DNA from: Hemibagrus wyckioides
Taxonomy: Eukaryota > Chordata > Actinopteri > Siluriformes > Bagridae
Length of the DNA: 64,000 nt
Reading direction: 5' to 3'
Assembly (NCBI RefSeq): GCF_019097595.1
Contig: NC_080720.1
Span: 16,522,352-16,586,351 of the forward strand
The notes below the pieces were generated by a model. The model had not been told where the DNA came from. It saw only the letters and a program-made list of their open reading frames with translations, and did not search any database. A program made the position numbers and the translations under genes. Of the stretch, positions 1 through 13,352 are shown one piece after another; the first letter of the stretch is position 1; each line of letters opens with the position of its first letter.

Positions 1-215
1 TTGTGTGCTTTTTGAACATCCCATTCCAGATTTAGTCCTCAGGGGCAATGTCATGCTGGAACAGGTTTGGGTCCCATAGTTCCAGTGAATGGAAACTGTA
101 GTGCTACAGCATATAAAGACCTCTAAACAATTGTGTGCTTCCAACTTTGTGACAACAGTTTAGAGAGGAACCACAAAATGGGTGTGATGGCCACATACTT
201 TTGGCCATACCCTGT
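1..215 (+). mobile_element. Tc1-like element fragment, 3' end
   Basis: Degenerate 3' part of a Tc1/mariner-type element. It resembles the transposase segment found in the better-preserved copies of this window (PIVPVNGNC-like, then a run like the 'PTLW' region) and ends in a terminal-repeat motif of the form CCACATACTTTTGGCCAT at about 190-210. The 5' part lies outside the window. The reading frame is broken, so it is a fossil. Its terminal repeat differs from that of the 19 kb and 41 kb copies, so it is a different subfamily. Confidence 0.6.
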
Positions 216-1124
216 ATATTCAGATGGGCTGAGGCTAAAAGCCATATTTATCTATTTATCTATGTACACATATGACCAGATTAGGATTCATAACATAAAG
301 TGGAATTGACGATGTCAGATTACATGTGATGTTTACACTCACTGGGAAAGCGTGTCATATAATTGATAGAAAACGGATTTCTGCTCCAAGTGTAAATGCA
401 GCCGTGGAAGCCTTGGAACAAAGGAGTAAAAATCTCATCACTACAGCACTGCTCGCTCATCAGCCTGTTATCAACGTGTGTGTTCATGTAGATTTCATTT
501 ATAAAAAGCATCACACTACAGCAAAAAACATCAGAAAACACTATACAATAAAACACACAGGTATCTTTTAAATAAACAGCTTCTGAACACTGCTGAGTGA
601 TACAGTTAGAAATACAGAGCGAATCCTCAGCTATATTTATTATTCATTAATAGAATAGCTTTTGGGAGAGAGATGGTAATGTGTCCTGATGTTTATCCCC
701 CCCATCACAAACTAAAAGTGCTTTCTAGTACATGTTTATGCATCAGACCCCTTACCCAGGGCATAAATTAAAGCTTGCAGAGTTTTTGAACAAAGCAGAA
801 CTCGCTTTCATGTCGATGAGACGGGCTTAAACAGGGCTGTGATCAAAGACAAGCACATACAGGTTGAGGGAGAGGGAGGGAACTGCACAGAGAAGGGAAG
901 AGACACTGGGTTTCAAGGTAACACAAAAGCCAGTGGTTTTCTGCCTGACTGGAGATCTAACTCTAATCTACTGTATATAATTACCACACACACACACACA
1001 CAATTGCACAGCCTTATATGGGTCCTTTTAGTAGTGACTGCATTGTAAGACAAACCACCTCTCTGTACACATTTGTGTGTGTGTGTGTGTGTGAAATGAA
1101 AGTTAGCTCAAGGTAACGTAAGAT
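216..1124. other. non-coding stretch, no gene seen
   Basis: AT-rich single-copy-looking DNA with short CA (about 983-1002) and GT (1074-1092) runs. No exon with paired splice sites is visible on either strand. Confidence 0.5.
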
Positions 1125-1331
1125 TCAGTGGGTGTGGGTGATTACTTTGCCACACATGAATGTTGGAAATTCCCTCCGATATTCACAGGATTGGGTGGTC
1201 AGAGATATAGCGATGAGCAGCCACAGTATCCGGTATTTCCAAAACTCCTGAAGATTCTCCTGAGAAAATACAATTCACAAGCAAACAAAATTAAAGTATA
1301 TGGACCAGCGACCAACACATCTGACACACTG
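1125..1331 (+). repeat. duplicated block 1, upstream copy
   Basis: Nearly identical to 51924-52131 on the same strand, with a handful of substitutions. It is the first of several blocks that recur in the same order near 52-54 kb. A frame runs through it in both copies (starting MGVGDYFATHECW), but no family is recognised and I do not call it a gene. Confidence 0.8.
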
Positions 1332-1835
1332 AATAAAGGAAGAGACAACATTCACACTATAAGATAAAACTAGAGAAAAAGAAAGAGAGAGAGAGGGAAG
1401 AGAAAAGAAAAAAAAAAAAAAAAAAAAACACCCGTGGGCTATACCAGCTAAAACAGTTTCACCCATAACTGTGCTGACTGTTTGCCAGTCACTGTCTGTG
1501 TGGATGATTAATACTGAGCATACACAATGCCTCAAGAAGAGCAAGTCTCTTCTAGTTTTGAATAACCAGGGAAGTAAAGGAGAACAGGAAGGAGGACATT
1601 CAGCCCATTCTCCTGTAACTAACCCGCTCTCCCTCACACTCACATACACACACACACACACACAAAGAGATCCGGTCTCGCACTCACTCAGGGTCGCATT
1701 GCTCTCACATTTCACTTCCGATAAAAAGGCAAGGAGAAAGTGTAGGTGGAAAAACAAACAGAAACAGCGGACGAGTGGCATCATTTACTCAGCGGCTCGG
1801 CTAATGTCCTGCAGCCCATCAACCCATCAGTAGAG
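1332..1835. other. segment absent from the downstream duplicate
   Basis: Non-coding DNA with a GA-rich tract and poly-A run (about 1378-1428) and a CA run (about 1646-1665). The paralogous locus joins the equivalents of 1331 and 1836 almost directly (at 52131), so this segment was deleted there or gained here. No gene seen. Confidence 0.55.
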
Positions 1836-2255
1836 TGAAGGCCTGAGAGGCAGCTTTGATCAAATGACAAACTGACAAGAGCTGGAAAATACAGGCACAG
1901 ATTGCCTACACACTGTGATGGGTTTTAAATACATTTAAACAAACTGGTGAACCTGTGATGCGTCATGTCTCCAATAAAAAATGTAAATGTAGTCAATCCA
2001 TCAAGATGTTTCAGACATTCAAGCTTTCTTTCTGTAGTTTGGCATCAGGGATATGAGGCTAAAGCTGGCAGCATATACTGCAAGTTTGTTATACACATAA
2101 ATGACTAATTTGCTTGGTGCAAATGTAATAAGTGCTGGTAGCTTAATATATTTTGACAGATGACTACATTTGGTGTCAGTGACAGATTTCTGCTGAAGCT
2201 GTTCCATGAAAGATTATATCAACAAACAAATGAAAATATTGTGCCAGGATGGAAA
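1836..2255 (+). repeat. duplicated block 2, upstream copy (carries empty LTR site)
   Basis: Matches 52132-52204 plus 52712-53048 almost base for base. The pentamer CTGTG occurs once here (1913-1917). In the other copy it is duplicated around a 507-bp solo LTR, so this copy preserves the pre-insertion state. Confidence 0.85.
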
Positions 2256-2699
2256 AACATTTACACTAACATCAACACACAGTGGCAAATGGTCTCGCTC
2301 GCTAACAGAAGATCTCCAGAGGTCATGTTACATTGTGAGAACTCAGCTCTCACAGTGTTTCAGGACAGCAGGAGGATGTTAAGGGGTGGGCAGTAAACAG
2401 TAAGGTGTGATATGTGAAAGAGCATCATTTACTGCTGTTTCAATTATAAGGTGGTGTTTCAGCTGAGGTGAGGGTGTGCTTTTACTGCAGCCTCATCTGA
2501 GAAAGATTATACTGAATCACTTCATTTAATGGCAACCCTTAATTTGTTTGTTTGTTTCTTGTCCTTCTGCCTTTCCTTCTTTTTTTCTACCCTTTCATCC
2601 TTCACATTTTTCCATCCTCCCTCCTTCCCTCCCTCCCTTCCTATATTTCTATCATTCCCTCCCATCTATCTTCTTTCCCCCTTCTTATTACTGCCTCCC
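2256..2699. other. non-coding, pyrimidine-rich towards the end
   Basis: No gene signal. From about 2560 the plus strand becomes a degenerate CT/CCTT tract leading into the minisatellite that follows. Confidence 0.5.
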
Positions 2700-3125
2700 T
2701 CCCATCCATCTATCTGTCTGTCTGTCTGTCCATCCACCTACCTATCCATCTATTTATCCAACTGTCCAGGAGTCTATCCATCTCTTCATCCATCCATCCA
2801 CCTGCACACTTACCTACCTACCCAACCATCCATCCATCTACCTACACACTTACCTACCTACTCATCCATCCATCCATCCATCTACCTACACACTTACCTA
2901 CCTACTCATCCATCCATCCATCTACCTACACACTTACCTACCTACTCATCCATCCATCCATCTACCTACACACTTACCTACCTACTCATCCATCCATCCA
3001 TCTACCTACACACTTACCTACCTACTCATCCATCCATCCATCTACACACTTACCTACCTACTCATCCATCCATCCATCTACCTACACACTTACCTACCTA
3101 CTCATCCATCCATCCATCCATCCAC
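2700..3125 (+). repeat. 40-bp minisatellite built from CCAT/CTAC motifs
   Basis: Tandem array with a unit of about 40 bp (TCTACCTACACACTTACCTA then CCTACTCATCCATCCATCCA), about seven full or slightly length-variant copies between about 2840 and 3125, preceded by simple (CCAT)n/(CTGT)n. Long frames in all three plus phases (rich in T, H, P, S, Y, L) are produced by the repeat and are not genes. Confidence 0.85.
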
Positions 3126-4327
3126 TCTTGCTTACTTTCATTCTTGCTTTATTCTTGCTTTCTATCTGATTTCCTCCTTAATTTAGTCTTAGATATTTAA
3201 TTTAGGTAAATATTCACCTGCCATTTCTCTCCTATCATATGCCACACAGTTACAACACAGAAATGTGAATGTGTGTGTGTGTGTGTATATATAGATGATC
3301 TCCTTTAAAGGTAAAAACATGCAAATTCCTAAATAAAGAACAACTAAATCATAGTCTAACATTAAAAATAACAATAAAAAACTAAAGTCATGATTCGAGA
3401 AGAGATTGGTTTTCATTCTTCTGTGATAATCAAGAGCCAAAAAAATCAATATAATCAATATTAACACTTTATTTAAAACAGACACTAAAGGAAGCAAAAA
3501 AAAAAAAGACTGAGGGTGTATTTTGATTCATCGGTAGCATCTGCATTATTCTGTAGTGTGTAGTCATGAGTGTAACGAGCATAAAGTCCAAAATGTGTAA
3601 GAATTACTGTAGAGCAGCTCCAGGAATGCCACACACACACTTCTTTACAATCCATCTAAACAGTTAGTTATGCTGTGCACTTGCATTATACTCATTGCAA
3701 AAACATTGTCTACACAAAATACCCTCTCATCCTGAAATGACCTGAGGTGCTCTTCTCTATAGGCTGTCAGATACTTGGCATTCCTGGAGCTGTAAAACAC
3801 AGGGTTGAACACTAGGCTTACTCATGTTGGCCTTCTTCTCACAGACTGATATATAACAAGTGACCCCATGGCACTGACCGCTCTGTGTGTACAAGTGCTC
3901 ATGATCATGTTGCTGTAGTCTCATTGTCCTGCATTGCATCATCCCTGAACTTCACATTACCCATATCATGCCAAAAATCCTATGGGTGTCAAACATCTTG
4001 CTTTTCTACCTACGCATATGTTACTGTAGCTAAAGAATGCTACACCCACCTCTAGCTAAATCAATAGCCGACCCACACAAATCTCATGAATGGATCAGAG
4101 ACCAGAGAGAATAGGATCTTCACACACACCCACTTTTACAAAACAGGGAAAAGAAAAGCATCTGAACCATGGAATGGAGGCAGAAAGCCCCACACAAACA
4201 AAGAAATACAACACCATCAGTCATTACCTCGAAATATATATCCTTACAAAAAAATTGACATAAGATAATCACAAACCCAGAATACACACTGTATTTATTT
4301 CACAGTGGCCAATACTGAGAACGAACG

Positions 4328-4358
<31 letters not shown>

Positions 4359-5802
4359 GATACAAAGAGTGCAGGGAAGTTTGCACTATAGAAGAGCAGT
4401 ATGTTTACTTCCCCTTGTGAAGGTGCAAACACACAGGCGGAGGTGTTAACGACAGCTGCTTGCTCCCGCATTAGAATCTCTGAAGAGGATGTGCTTCTGT
4501 CATTCACACCACCTGTCAACCCTCCTCCATTCCTCCCGTGCTTTCATCTCTCCATCTAAATACTGACTCCCTCCCTACTCCTTTGCTCTGAAAAATAGAT
4601 AAAGACAAATCTATCCCTGTCCATTTCGCAAGCAAATTCTGTAAAAGCTTCTCAGCGGTGTTTGACATTCAGACTGCTTCTAGTCTGACACTCCAACACC
4701 CCCCCTGCATTGCAACTAGCAATTTCTGACTGCTTAATAAAAGCATGCTACAGGACACACAGATACACACACACAAACACAGTTTCCTAACCCAAGTCAC
4801 TCTGTATAAACAGACACTTAAAAGAGACATGTCTTTAGGCTGCAGATAGATGGAGCATGGCCAGCAGAGTGCAGGTTTATGGAGAGTGTGGATGGGTTGC
4901 TGCAGCTCCTGTGGGGTGATGAATGCGTTCATCCTTCACTACTTCAATTCTGCTTCTCTCAACTTAAAGGTTATGTGCTCTTACAGCCTCTGTTGCTAGG
5001 ACCCATATTCACCGCCATGCACATTACATAAGAGTAAGTGTGCCATTTGTCTTATTCACATGTCAGCCATGTTGCACCAAGAGTGGGTGATTTTCTCAGC
5101 AAGTAATCGCTGAGCCTCCCATGTTTGAATTTCTTGGCAATAAACTAGTACAGAGCTGAAAAACAGCCACCGAGAGTCCGAGATGGACGATCTAATTTAT
5201 CAGCTCTCACACAGAGCAGATGCCTGAATCCAGTTTATCATCCACCTGTTTGTGGGGGGATAGGGAGGGAAAACTGGACTGACACAGCAAGTGGACTGAA
5301 GGTTTGATCAGAGATAATTAATGTAAGTCAGGGTGTACATAAAGCACAGCAGGCTGCCAGCTAGACAGTGCAAGTTAATTGAATCTAATTTAATGTTACA
5401 GTCTTGCAAGCCAGATCCTAGATTTCACTACAGCATCTGTTTCATCATACACTGCCTCTAACCGTGTCAAATAAAAACCTCTGAACAACCAGAAAACTCA
5501 TTGTGTTGCATTTTTTATCATAAATAAAGTGTAACAAAGCTACAACAAAGTGCAGAAAGATGAAACAATCTGAAACCTTCAAGATGCTGAAGGCTCTGGG
5601 CAGAAAAGAGCAGGACGCATGTTAGCCATTTGAAGTTATGAATTTTGTTTGTAAGAGTTCAAGTATGGGAGTAAAGTGGTTTTCAAGATCTCTTCAGCTT
5701 TTAGTTGAATGAAGGGCATTCCTGCAAAATTATGGATAGAAACACTGTAAATTAAAGGCTTGTCTCACACAAACACAACAGTCCAAGTTTGCTCACACTC
5801 CT
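3126..5802. other. intronic/intergenic DNA with microsatellites
   Basis: No exon supported. Contains GT (about 3270-3286), an A-run near 3498-3508, and CA (about 4329-4357). If the minus-strand gene with its 5' end near 37.7 kb extends this far, this lies within or beyond its introns. Confidence 0.45.
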
Positions 5803-5960
5803 AAATGAAATCTCACACTCCCTCTAGAACAGCGTCATCCATCAGCTGCTGCCATTTTGGCTACAGTAAACCTCTCATCTCCACACAGTTACTTAGAGGT
5901 CAGGGGGTCAAAGGACAGCAGCTTACATCAACATCACACAATCACACTTACACACAGATA
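5803..5960 (+). repeat. duplicated block 3, upstream copy
   Basis: Nearly identical to 53045-53205. In the downstream locus it follows block 2 directly, so about 3.5 kb (2256-5802) is missing there. Confidence 0.8.
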
Positions 5961-6079
5961 CGCTTACTTTATCTCAGAGGAGAGAAAAGAGAAGACACAG
6001 GTGACTAATGAATCCTCTCAGTCTGAGAGACAGTGCAGTGTAATGGAGAGCAAAGTCCAGAGAGCTGCCTTAGATAGAT

Positions 6080-6119
<40 letters not shown>

Positions 6120-8577
6120 GGACACCCCCATACTCACTACACATCAGCTTTGTAAATGGTAAAACGTAAATCATCTAAATCTGGCAGTTCCGCTTGAGAG
6201 GAAATCCTTTAGGACAAACACTCTGAAACTCATGAACCAAACACCACCTCCACTTTGCTGATTAAGACCACAGGGATTCCCCACCATCTGTGCTTTAATG
6301 GTCTCCCCCATGTGGACCCAAGGGAGAGGTAAACCCTGGACAAACCTGCTTTAAGGATACAGGGGGTATGACAGAAGAAATGACAAATGACTTTTCTAAC
6401 GGCTGGGTTCCATCAAATGCTGAGATTATCCCTATAAGGAGAAATGAGGAGTAGTATTGGGTGGAGGGTAGGAGGGCTTCCCTCCTCATTTAAAATACAA
6501 TAGACTGAATGCCTACTCCCATCACCCTTCCTACAGAGGACAAATGAGACAATCTGGATGCCTCTGAAACCCCAACACCCCACCCCCACCCTCCTTTCGC
6601 TATATGCGCATTGTATACTGTATATACACACAATGTGAATGTATTCTCTGACAAAGATGCACAGGACACACTGCAAAAATATGACAGCAAGACAACTTGA
6701 ACAGAGTCAAAATAATAGGCTTATAAAGAGTAAAACGCCTAGAAATAGCATTAATAACCTTATATTTGGTTGACTAATCTTATAATAAGAACTAGTAGAT
6801 AAATTTGACTAGATGCAAGATAGCACTTAAGATGCCATTTTAAGCAGTGCAAATTTAAGAGCTCTGAAGAAACACACAAGAAGGTAAATCTTTCAACTTT
6901 GTCTCCATTATGACACCTTAACTCTTTACGTTTTCTGCCTGACCAATGCCATGGCCAATAACTGTGCAAAACTAAAAGTCAGCTTATATTAGATATAAGC
7001 TGATGTAAGCATTATCACACACCTCATATTTACACTGACACATTTCCGACCTAGAGTTATTGACCCACTAACACAAATACAGATGTCCACATTTTAGTCA
7101 TGTGAAAACTCTCTCAAAGATTCTACACCATTTTAACGTAAGAGTAAAGGCTCTTGCACCTTTATCTGACTGTCTCGTTCTCCATCCGACCCCCACTCCA
7201 ACGCCCAGGCAGGTCATCTATCTCCCTTATCCTATTTATTTTATCTCACTTATCTGATTTAATATATCAAACCCACTATGTTAAGTAATTTGCATTTGAT
7301 AAAAGCAAACTCCTTTTTTTCTATCACCAGCCTAAAGGTAATGGTCTAATCAGATGCTCTCGAGAAGACATGTAATTGGAGGGGTCTGTGAAGTCAGGAT
7401 CCTGAGGTGAGAAGACAGGTCCCAATTTGTCAGCTCGGCTTTGAAGCCCTCAGGGTCCAGAGGTGGGGGGGTGCAAGCAGACGCTTCCCTCGTCCTCAGG
7501 GAGATGGGTCTGTCACGCATGCCCACCCTAATGTAAACACAAAAACACACCTGACAGCATCGGTGAACATATCAGACTGGTGTCTGTTAGGGGATTTTGC
7601 AACACAGCCTGCATCACACCCGCACCCTAAACAAAGAGGCAAGCAGAGCGAGACAAAAACACATACAATCAGACAAGAGAAAAAGAGATGAGATAAATAG
7701 AGAGCAAAAATACACCTGCACCGCTCTTCCTATCATACAAACATAATCCCAGAGTAAAAATGCCTTTTTGACTCTACACACCACCCTAATCTCCATTTAG
7801 TGCATCTGTTAGAAACGTGCGACGTGTTTTTATTCCGGAAAACCTGTTTTACTTAAACCCTTACTTAAACTCATAAAAACGGGTCTAAAGGAAGTGGCTG
7901 ACGGCCCTAACATCTGCCCCAGCAACTTACTCAGCATAAGGAAACATGTCGGAATTGTTGTTCATGCGAATCAGTGAAACATCCTGAGCTCAGGTGACTG
8001 TATTGTACAGTTTTGCATACTGGGAGTTTTTGGTTTCCTCCCACCTGAGTGAATGAGTGTGTAAGTGTGTGTGCATGGTGCTCTGTGATACAGCACATAT
8101 TTCTGCCTCAGATCCTGTGTTCCCAATTTAGGCTCCGCACCCACCGTGACCCTGACCAGGATAAAGCAGCTACTGAAGACGAATGAATGAACAAATGATA
8201 GCCGATGTCCAAATTCTGAAGTCGGGTAAAGAACTTAAAAATAACTCTGATGAAATCGTGCTCTAATGTGAACTGTGCAGTGTATCGGTTCAAATTCAAT
8301 CCAGTGTTGAAATGAGCATGTAAGCTCTCTGATGGATATTTAAACGACATTATAAATTAAAGACTCGGTACTCACACAAAAATCTAATAAAGCATACGCA
8401 ACAAGCTCTCACATTCTGTTTGCTGAACTTCAGACCACGCTGCCAAATTGGTTTTACTGGCTAATGAGGACCTTCGTCTTATTTCCAGTCTGTCAAGCTG
8501 CCAAACAGACAGTTAAATGCAAAAGCTTTAAAAAGAAATGTAAATGCTCTATACAAATGCTGTTATAGCAGTATGGT

Positions 8578-8625
<48 letters not shown>

Positions 8626-11600
8626 CCTTGAGAGTCTGCTACAAAATACACCTGCAAGTGAATTAGAAACAGAATCAACAAATGAATGAAAAAATTGTGT
8701 GTGTGTGTGTGTGTGTGTGTGTTTGTATAAATGCTCTTTCAAGTCATTATGATTCAGGACAATGACTATGATACCAGACATCAAAGTAATAAAAAAGAGG
8801 AAGAGAAAGAAAGATGGGGGTGACATTGCTACGGACATGAGAGACTAGACACAAGACGACAAGGAGAAACTGTGTCCCTGTCAGATTAACTCTCTCCCTC
8901 TCTTTCTCTCTCTCTGCCCAACTCTGAAAACCTCACACGTCCGTTATTCTGTCTCCCTTTCTCTCCATTTCCACTGATCACACAGTACACGTCGGACTGA
9001 AAGGAAGACACGGCTCAAGAGCACAGGACAACAAGATGATAGACGAGCTGATTTGATTACTCACGTCTGCTTATTCCAATAACAGTCATCTTTCTTCTAC
9101 GCAGCTTATACTCAGGGACGAGGTCACCTTGGATTTATGGCCGAAAAGAAAAAGCGGACACGAGGGGGGGTGGGGGGGGGGTACATGAGAAAAGGGTAAT
9201 CGAGATAGAGAAGGACACAGTAGGATAGGTGTGGCTCGTGAAACAACAAGTGTGAAGTGAAGGAAGATCAGGCGGTGGTGTTCTTCACATGTACATGCAC
9301 GCTTTGATTCCACTGATTACTCAAGATGATGATTAATTAAGGAAGCAGTTACTCCCACACCCTTGTTAACCCTTTTACTCTTTGCGTGTGTATCTGGGCG
9401 CTCAACAACATTAAGCAGATCTCAACATCTAAGTGCGTTGCCTGTGGCCATACAATGGCTGTGCCTGCATATGACACTGAACAGTAGCTTGAACAGGACA
9501 CAATGTTCCTTTCATGTGATGTATTGTGTGTGTGTATAGCAGGTCTGTGTGATTATGACCCATAAATACATCGCATTATTTTCACATTATGATGCACCAT
9601 TAGAGGTATAATTTCGGTACCGTTGTTCATCAACAAGCGACTAATGCCTTAAATTTGATTTTTATCATTATTTATTTTGCTTTATTGGGATGATTCGCTC
9701 TAGACACTGTGCCAACAACCTGTCGGGTTCGGTTCTGTTCTATTTAACTCAACTCAGTTTTACTTTTAACAACAGACAGCGTCATAAAGAATACATTCGG
9801 AAATCGGGGTATAAATTAATTATAGATGCCAAAAGAGCAAGTCGGAGTGGTGAGGAAAAACTCTCCGTGAAGATACGAGGGGGGAAAAAAACCCTTCTCT
9901 AAATGAAACTCCTCTTCTTTTTTCTTTATCACACCAGATAGTGATATTATAAACCAGTGCTCTTCTATAAAGTCAGTACACTATAAAGAGTAATACGTGT
10001 ATTGGAAGTTTATTGTGACGTTCTTGCTTTTTGTGAATAAGAATCAGTCTTTATTAATTACAGCAGCAGGTCTTGGGAACAAGTCTAGAGTATCCTGGTG
10101 AGAGACAAACTGCAGAAGTAAAGATGAAGCTTCGGTTATAAAATTAATCGTTATGGTCTCCATGTCAGACTATCAACTGTAGAGTCACAAGGTCACATGA
10201 TGATGTTTAGTAGATGTCTAACCTCAAAGTAAATGCTAATTAAAGCAGGAGATATATGAGAGAGTATAAGAGGAGCGGGTTACATTTTCCTTTGTTTCGT
10301 GTTTCCACTTACCTACATGTTCCTGGTTTTAAAAAACTGTCTATCATTGCTGCATGCTAAATAACCTGCCTAGCTCCTCAGCTGAGACGTGTGTAGTCCA
10401 GCAGGTGGTAGGAAGTGGTAGGAAGTGTGCACAGGAAGTTTTTCAAATATACAGCAAACGAACACTTTTCCGAGTTGTCAATCCACTGCAGGGTTTGTTT
10501 GTTTTCGAACATACTTGTGACTATAAATAAAAAGACTAATAGTCCACACACAAATGTGCTCGCCCCAGGCTAGTGATTTGTCCACTCCTGCTTATTAGTA
10601 AGTGCTCCAGAAACACATCATTATGACCTGCCTTTACATAAACAACATGACCATTACAAATGACCTAACAACCTTAGAGGGGGGGGGCAGGGTTTCTGAA
10701 ACGTAATAATTTATTAGTATTCTACACACCAAAATCAAGCCCCTGGTAACTTTACCTGGTTAAAATTTACATTTAAAACTTAAAGCTGGCAGCACCAGTA
10801 TTGTGTGGAAGACTGAAACTGAACTGAGAAAAACTACTGAAATGCACAACTGAAAAACCAATAGCAATACAAACATCAATAATTTGTGATTTGATTTTCT
10901 GACATTAATCATCTACCTCTAGGTGATTGCATCATTTAACTCCTTCAGCCAGGCATTGAGGTAAAGTGTACTGTGTGTGGGGGCTTGTGATCACGTTACA
11001 CACACTGTCAGAGTTCTGTGACGTGTTGATTGACAGATAAAGGAGGACAGACTTCCTCTTCCGTAGATAAAAATTCATTTATTTCCCACAGTACAGATTT
11101 ATATCCTACAGACCGAACACACACACACACACACACAGACACACACACTTCACTCTGTGGTCCCTGATACGTGTAATTTAATGCCTGTGTGCTGAAGCTA
11201 ATCTCTGCTGTGTCTGTGTGTGTGTGTGTGTGTGCACGTGTGTGGCACACAAAGAAGATAGGTGGGTGAGTGCAGCAATATATTTTGATGAACAAGTGTG
11301 TGTGTGTATGTTTTTGTTCAAGTGAGAGCAGCTGAGTAAACACACAGAGTCAGGGCAAAAGGACTAGCCTCAGTTTACAGAAACCTCCTGATGTACAGTT
11401 ACTCCTGTATAAATCAGCACAACACACACAGTCACACACACCTTTTATATTCATGCACACAAAAACTGGCCTCAACAGAATCCTATTTTCCCCCCTATCC
11501 TGTCTTTGCTGTCGATTGCTTCTGTACTGCATAATGTCTAAAGTCAAGGTACGTTTGAAGATTTTGATAACTACATTGATTTGATCCTAGAAACATTGAG

Positions 11601-12633
11601 AACCACAATCCAAACCTCCGCGAATACAAATATTCCACGTTCTCAACAGATCTCAGCTTCGCCTAATTTCTCCTGAAGCAGAAGCATGACTGGTCATAAC
11701 AAGTGCCACACGTCAGTTAGGAAATTACTGTAAAGGAGCAGACTGATTTGCCTCGACAAGACTGAGAGCGGTGATTGCTCTACTGAACAAGTGCATACAG
11801 TAGCAGAAAAAAAAAAAAGAATGGAGAAAGTGAATGCACCAAATGCCATGTGAAAGCACTGTGAATCACTAATTATCAGAAAGAACCAAATTAGTGATGG
11901 ACAGTAGATGTGTCCTACTCTACTCAGCAGTGTCCAACAATATAAACTCAGCAAACTCATGTCTATTGCATTCCTAAATCTCCCAGCACAATCAAAACCC
12001 AGGATTTGAATATATATGTACCAGGCCATGAAAACGGAAAAGAAGTGCATATAGAGAAAAGAGGAAACAGTAGCAGTTTACAATCAGTAAGAAAGTGAGA
12101 GAGAAAAACACAAGAGCTCAGGCCCAGAATAAAGTATGATGGCACAGAAGGGAGGAGGAGGAGGAGGAGGAGGAGGAGAGCTAACCGAAGGAAAAAGAAT
12201 ATGAAAACAAACGCAGAAATGCTACTGTTGGAAGACCGCCCCGTGCCCTCGCTCCAGGATAAATGAAAGCAGACCTTAACACTAGGAATAGCTCTTAAAA
12301 AGTGCAGGGTTGTGGTTTCGGAAATGCGTTTGTTCTACGTGTTGTTTTAAGGCACACGGCCAGAGGGCTTGGGTGACTGTGTGTGGTGTGTGTCTTAAGA
12401 ATGTGTGTTGCTGTCCAGATAGCTCAAAGACGGAGGGACTAGCTGTGGACTGAATTATACAAGGTTGGTCAAAAGGTAGGTCTACCTTAATGCGCTTTCA
12501 AGAAGCAGCTTGTAGTCTGATACGCTTCAGTCTGTCTTTAAAAAGCCATCTTGAACACCAAATGTCTGCATTCCTCTTAAAACCTCAGTACTAACTAAAA
12601 ACTTTGGGGGGGGGTGTTCACATGCGAACCTAC
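5961..12633. other. intronic/intergenic DNA with microsatellites
   Basis: No coding exon I can support. Simple repeats include GA (about 6083-6115), CA (about 8580-8622), GT (about 8697-8721), a G-run near 9163-9180, CA/GT runs around 11118-11150 and 11213-11233, and (GGA)n at about 12151-12178. No interspersed element was recognised. Confidence 0.45.
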
Positions 12634-12706
12634 CTCTGTGGCCGGCAGTTCTCTTTTGGCTGGCGTGTGATCAGGAGCTTTGCATATCTGCAGCAGCAAT
12701 CCGAAC
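12634..12706 (-). CDS. candidate 73-nt internal exon, parent gene unknown
   Basis: On the minus strand a 73-nt segment has a good acceptor (TTTTATAG just upstream) and a good donor (GAG followed by GTAGGT). One phase reads FGLLLQICKAPDHTPAKREL and then PATE; a second phase is also open (SDCCCRYAKLLI...); the third has an early stop. It is noticeably less AT-rich than its surroundings. The minus-strand donor exon near 37.4 kb is a plausible upstream partner, which would give an intron of about 24.7 kb. I do not recognise the peptide, so no symbol is given. A chance pair of splice-like sites is the main alternative. Confidence 0.4.
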
Positions 12707-12851
12707 CTATAAAATGAAGACAGAAGCTTAGGAATGACTAGGAATGACAAACTGGGGTTTGTGATAATTATTCACGTCCACACACGTTCTATCAGGCTAG
12801 CATGAGTAAAAAAGTGTATCGTAAAATGCAATTAGCAGCTCAGGCAAGATA

Positions 12852-13352
12852 CACTATACTGCTAAAAGTTTTGGGACACCCCTCCAAATCATTGAATTCA
12901 GGTGTTGTTTTTCAGGGGTTGGCCTTGGCCCCTTAGTTCCAGTGAAAGGAACTCTTAATGCTTCAGCATACCAAGACATTTTGGACAATTTCATACAATT
13001 TGGGGATGACCCCTTCTTGTTCCAACATAACTGCACACAAGTGCACAAAGCAAGGTCTATGAAGACATGGATGAGAGTTTGAAGAGTCCTGACTTCAACC
13101 TGATAGAACACCTTTGGAATGAATTAAAGTGGAGACTGTGAGCCAGACCTTCTCGTCCAACACCAGTGTCTGACCTCACAAATGCGCTTCTAGAGGAATG
13201 GTCAAAAAATCCCCATAAACACACTCCTAAACCTTGTGGAAAGCCTTCTCAGAAGAGCTGAAGCTGTTCTAGCTGCAAAGGGCGGGCCAACTCCATATTA
13301 CATTAATGTACATAAAAAAGGCAGACGTCCCAAAACTTTTGGCAATATAATG
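12852..13352 (+). mobile_element. internally deleted Tc1-like element (501 bp)
   Basis: Starts CACTATACTGCTAAAAG and ends in the inverted equivalent (TTTTGGCAATATAATG), flanked by TA on both sides as expected for Tc1/mariner. The interior holds only the C-terminal half of the transposase, from the [16 protein letters not shown] region to the AAKGG terminus, with frameshifts. The N-terminal DNA-binding region and the first catalytic Asp are deleted. It is non-autonomous and could have been mobilised only in trans. Confidence 0.85.

Noticed and set aside
1332..1835. Idea that the 504-bp segment missing from the downstream copy is the same element as the 507-bp LTR
   Set aside because: The sequences are unrelated, and the 1332-1835 segment lacks TG...CA ends and target duplication; the similar size is coincidental.
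2840..3125. Regularly spaced repeats considered as a CRISPR array
   Set aside because: The repeats are directly tandem with no unique spacers, and the DNA is vertebrate nuclear.
2529..3200. Three overlapping long plus-strand frames of over 200 residues rich in Leu, Pro, Ser, His, Thr and Tyr
   Set aside because: All three phases are open because of the CT-rich tract and the 40-bp minisatellite; there is no splice context or domain.
9065..9127. Minus-strand 63-nt segment with AG acceptor and GTGAGT donor, one open phase (DLVPEYKLRRRKMTVIGISR)
   Set aside because: The acceptor lacks a good polypyrimidine tract and no partner exon is apparent; the support is too thin to list as a feature.
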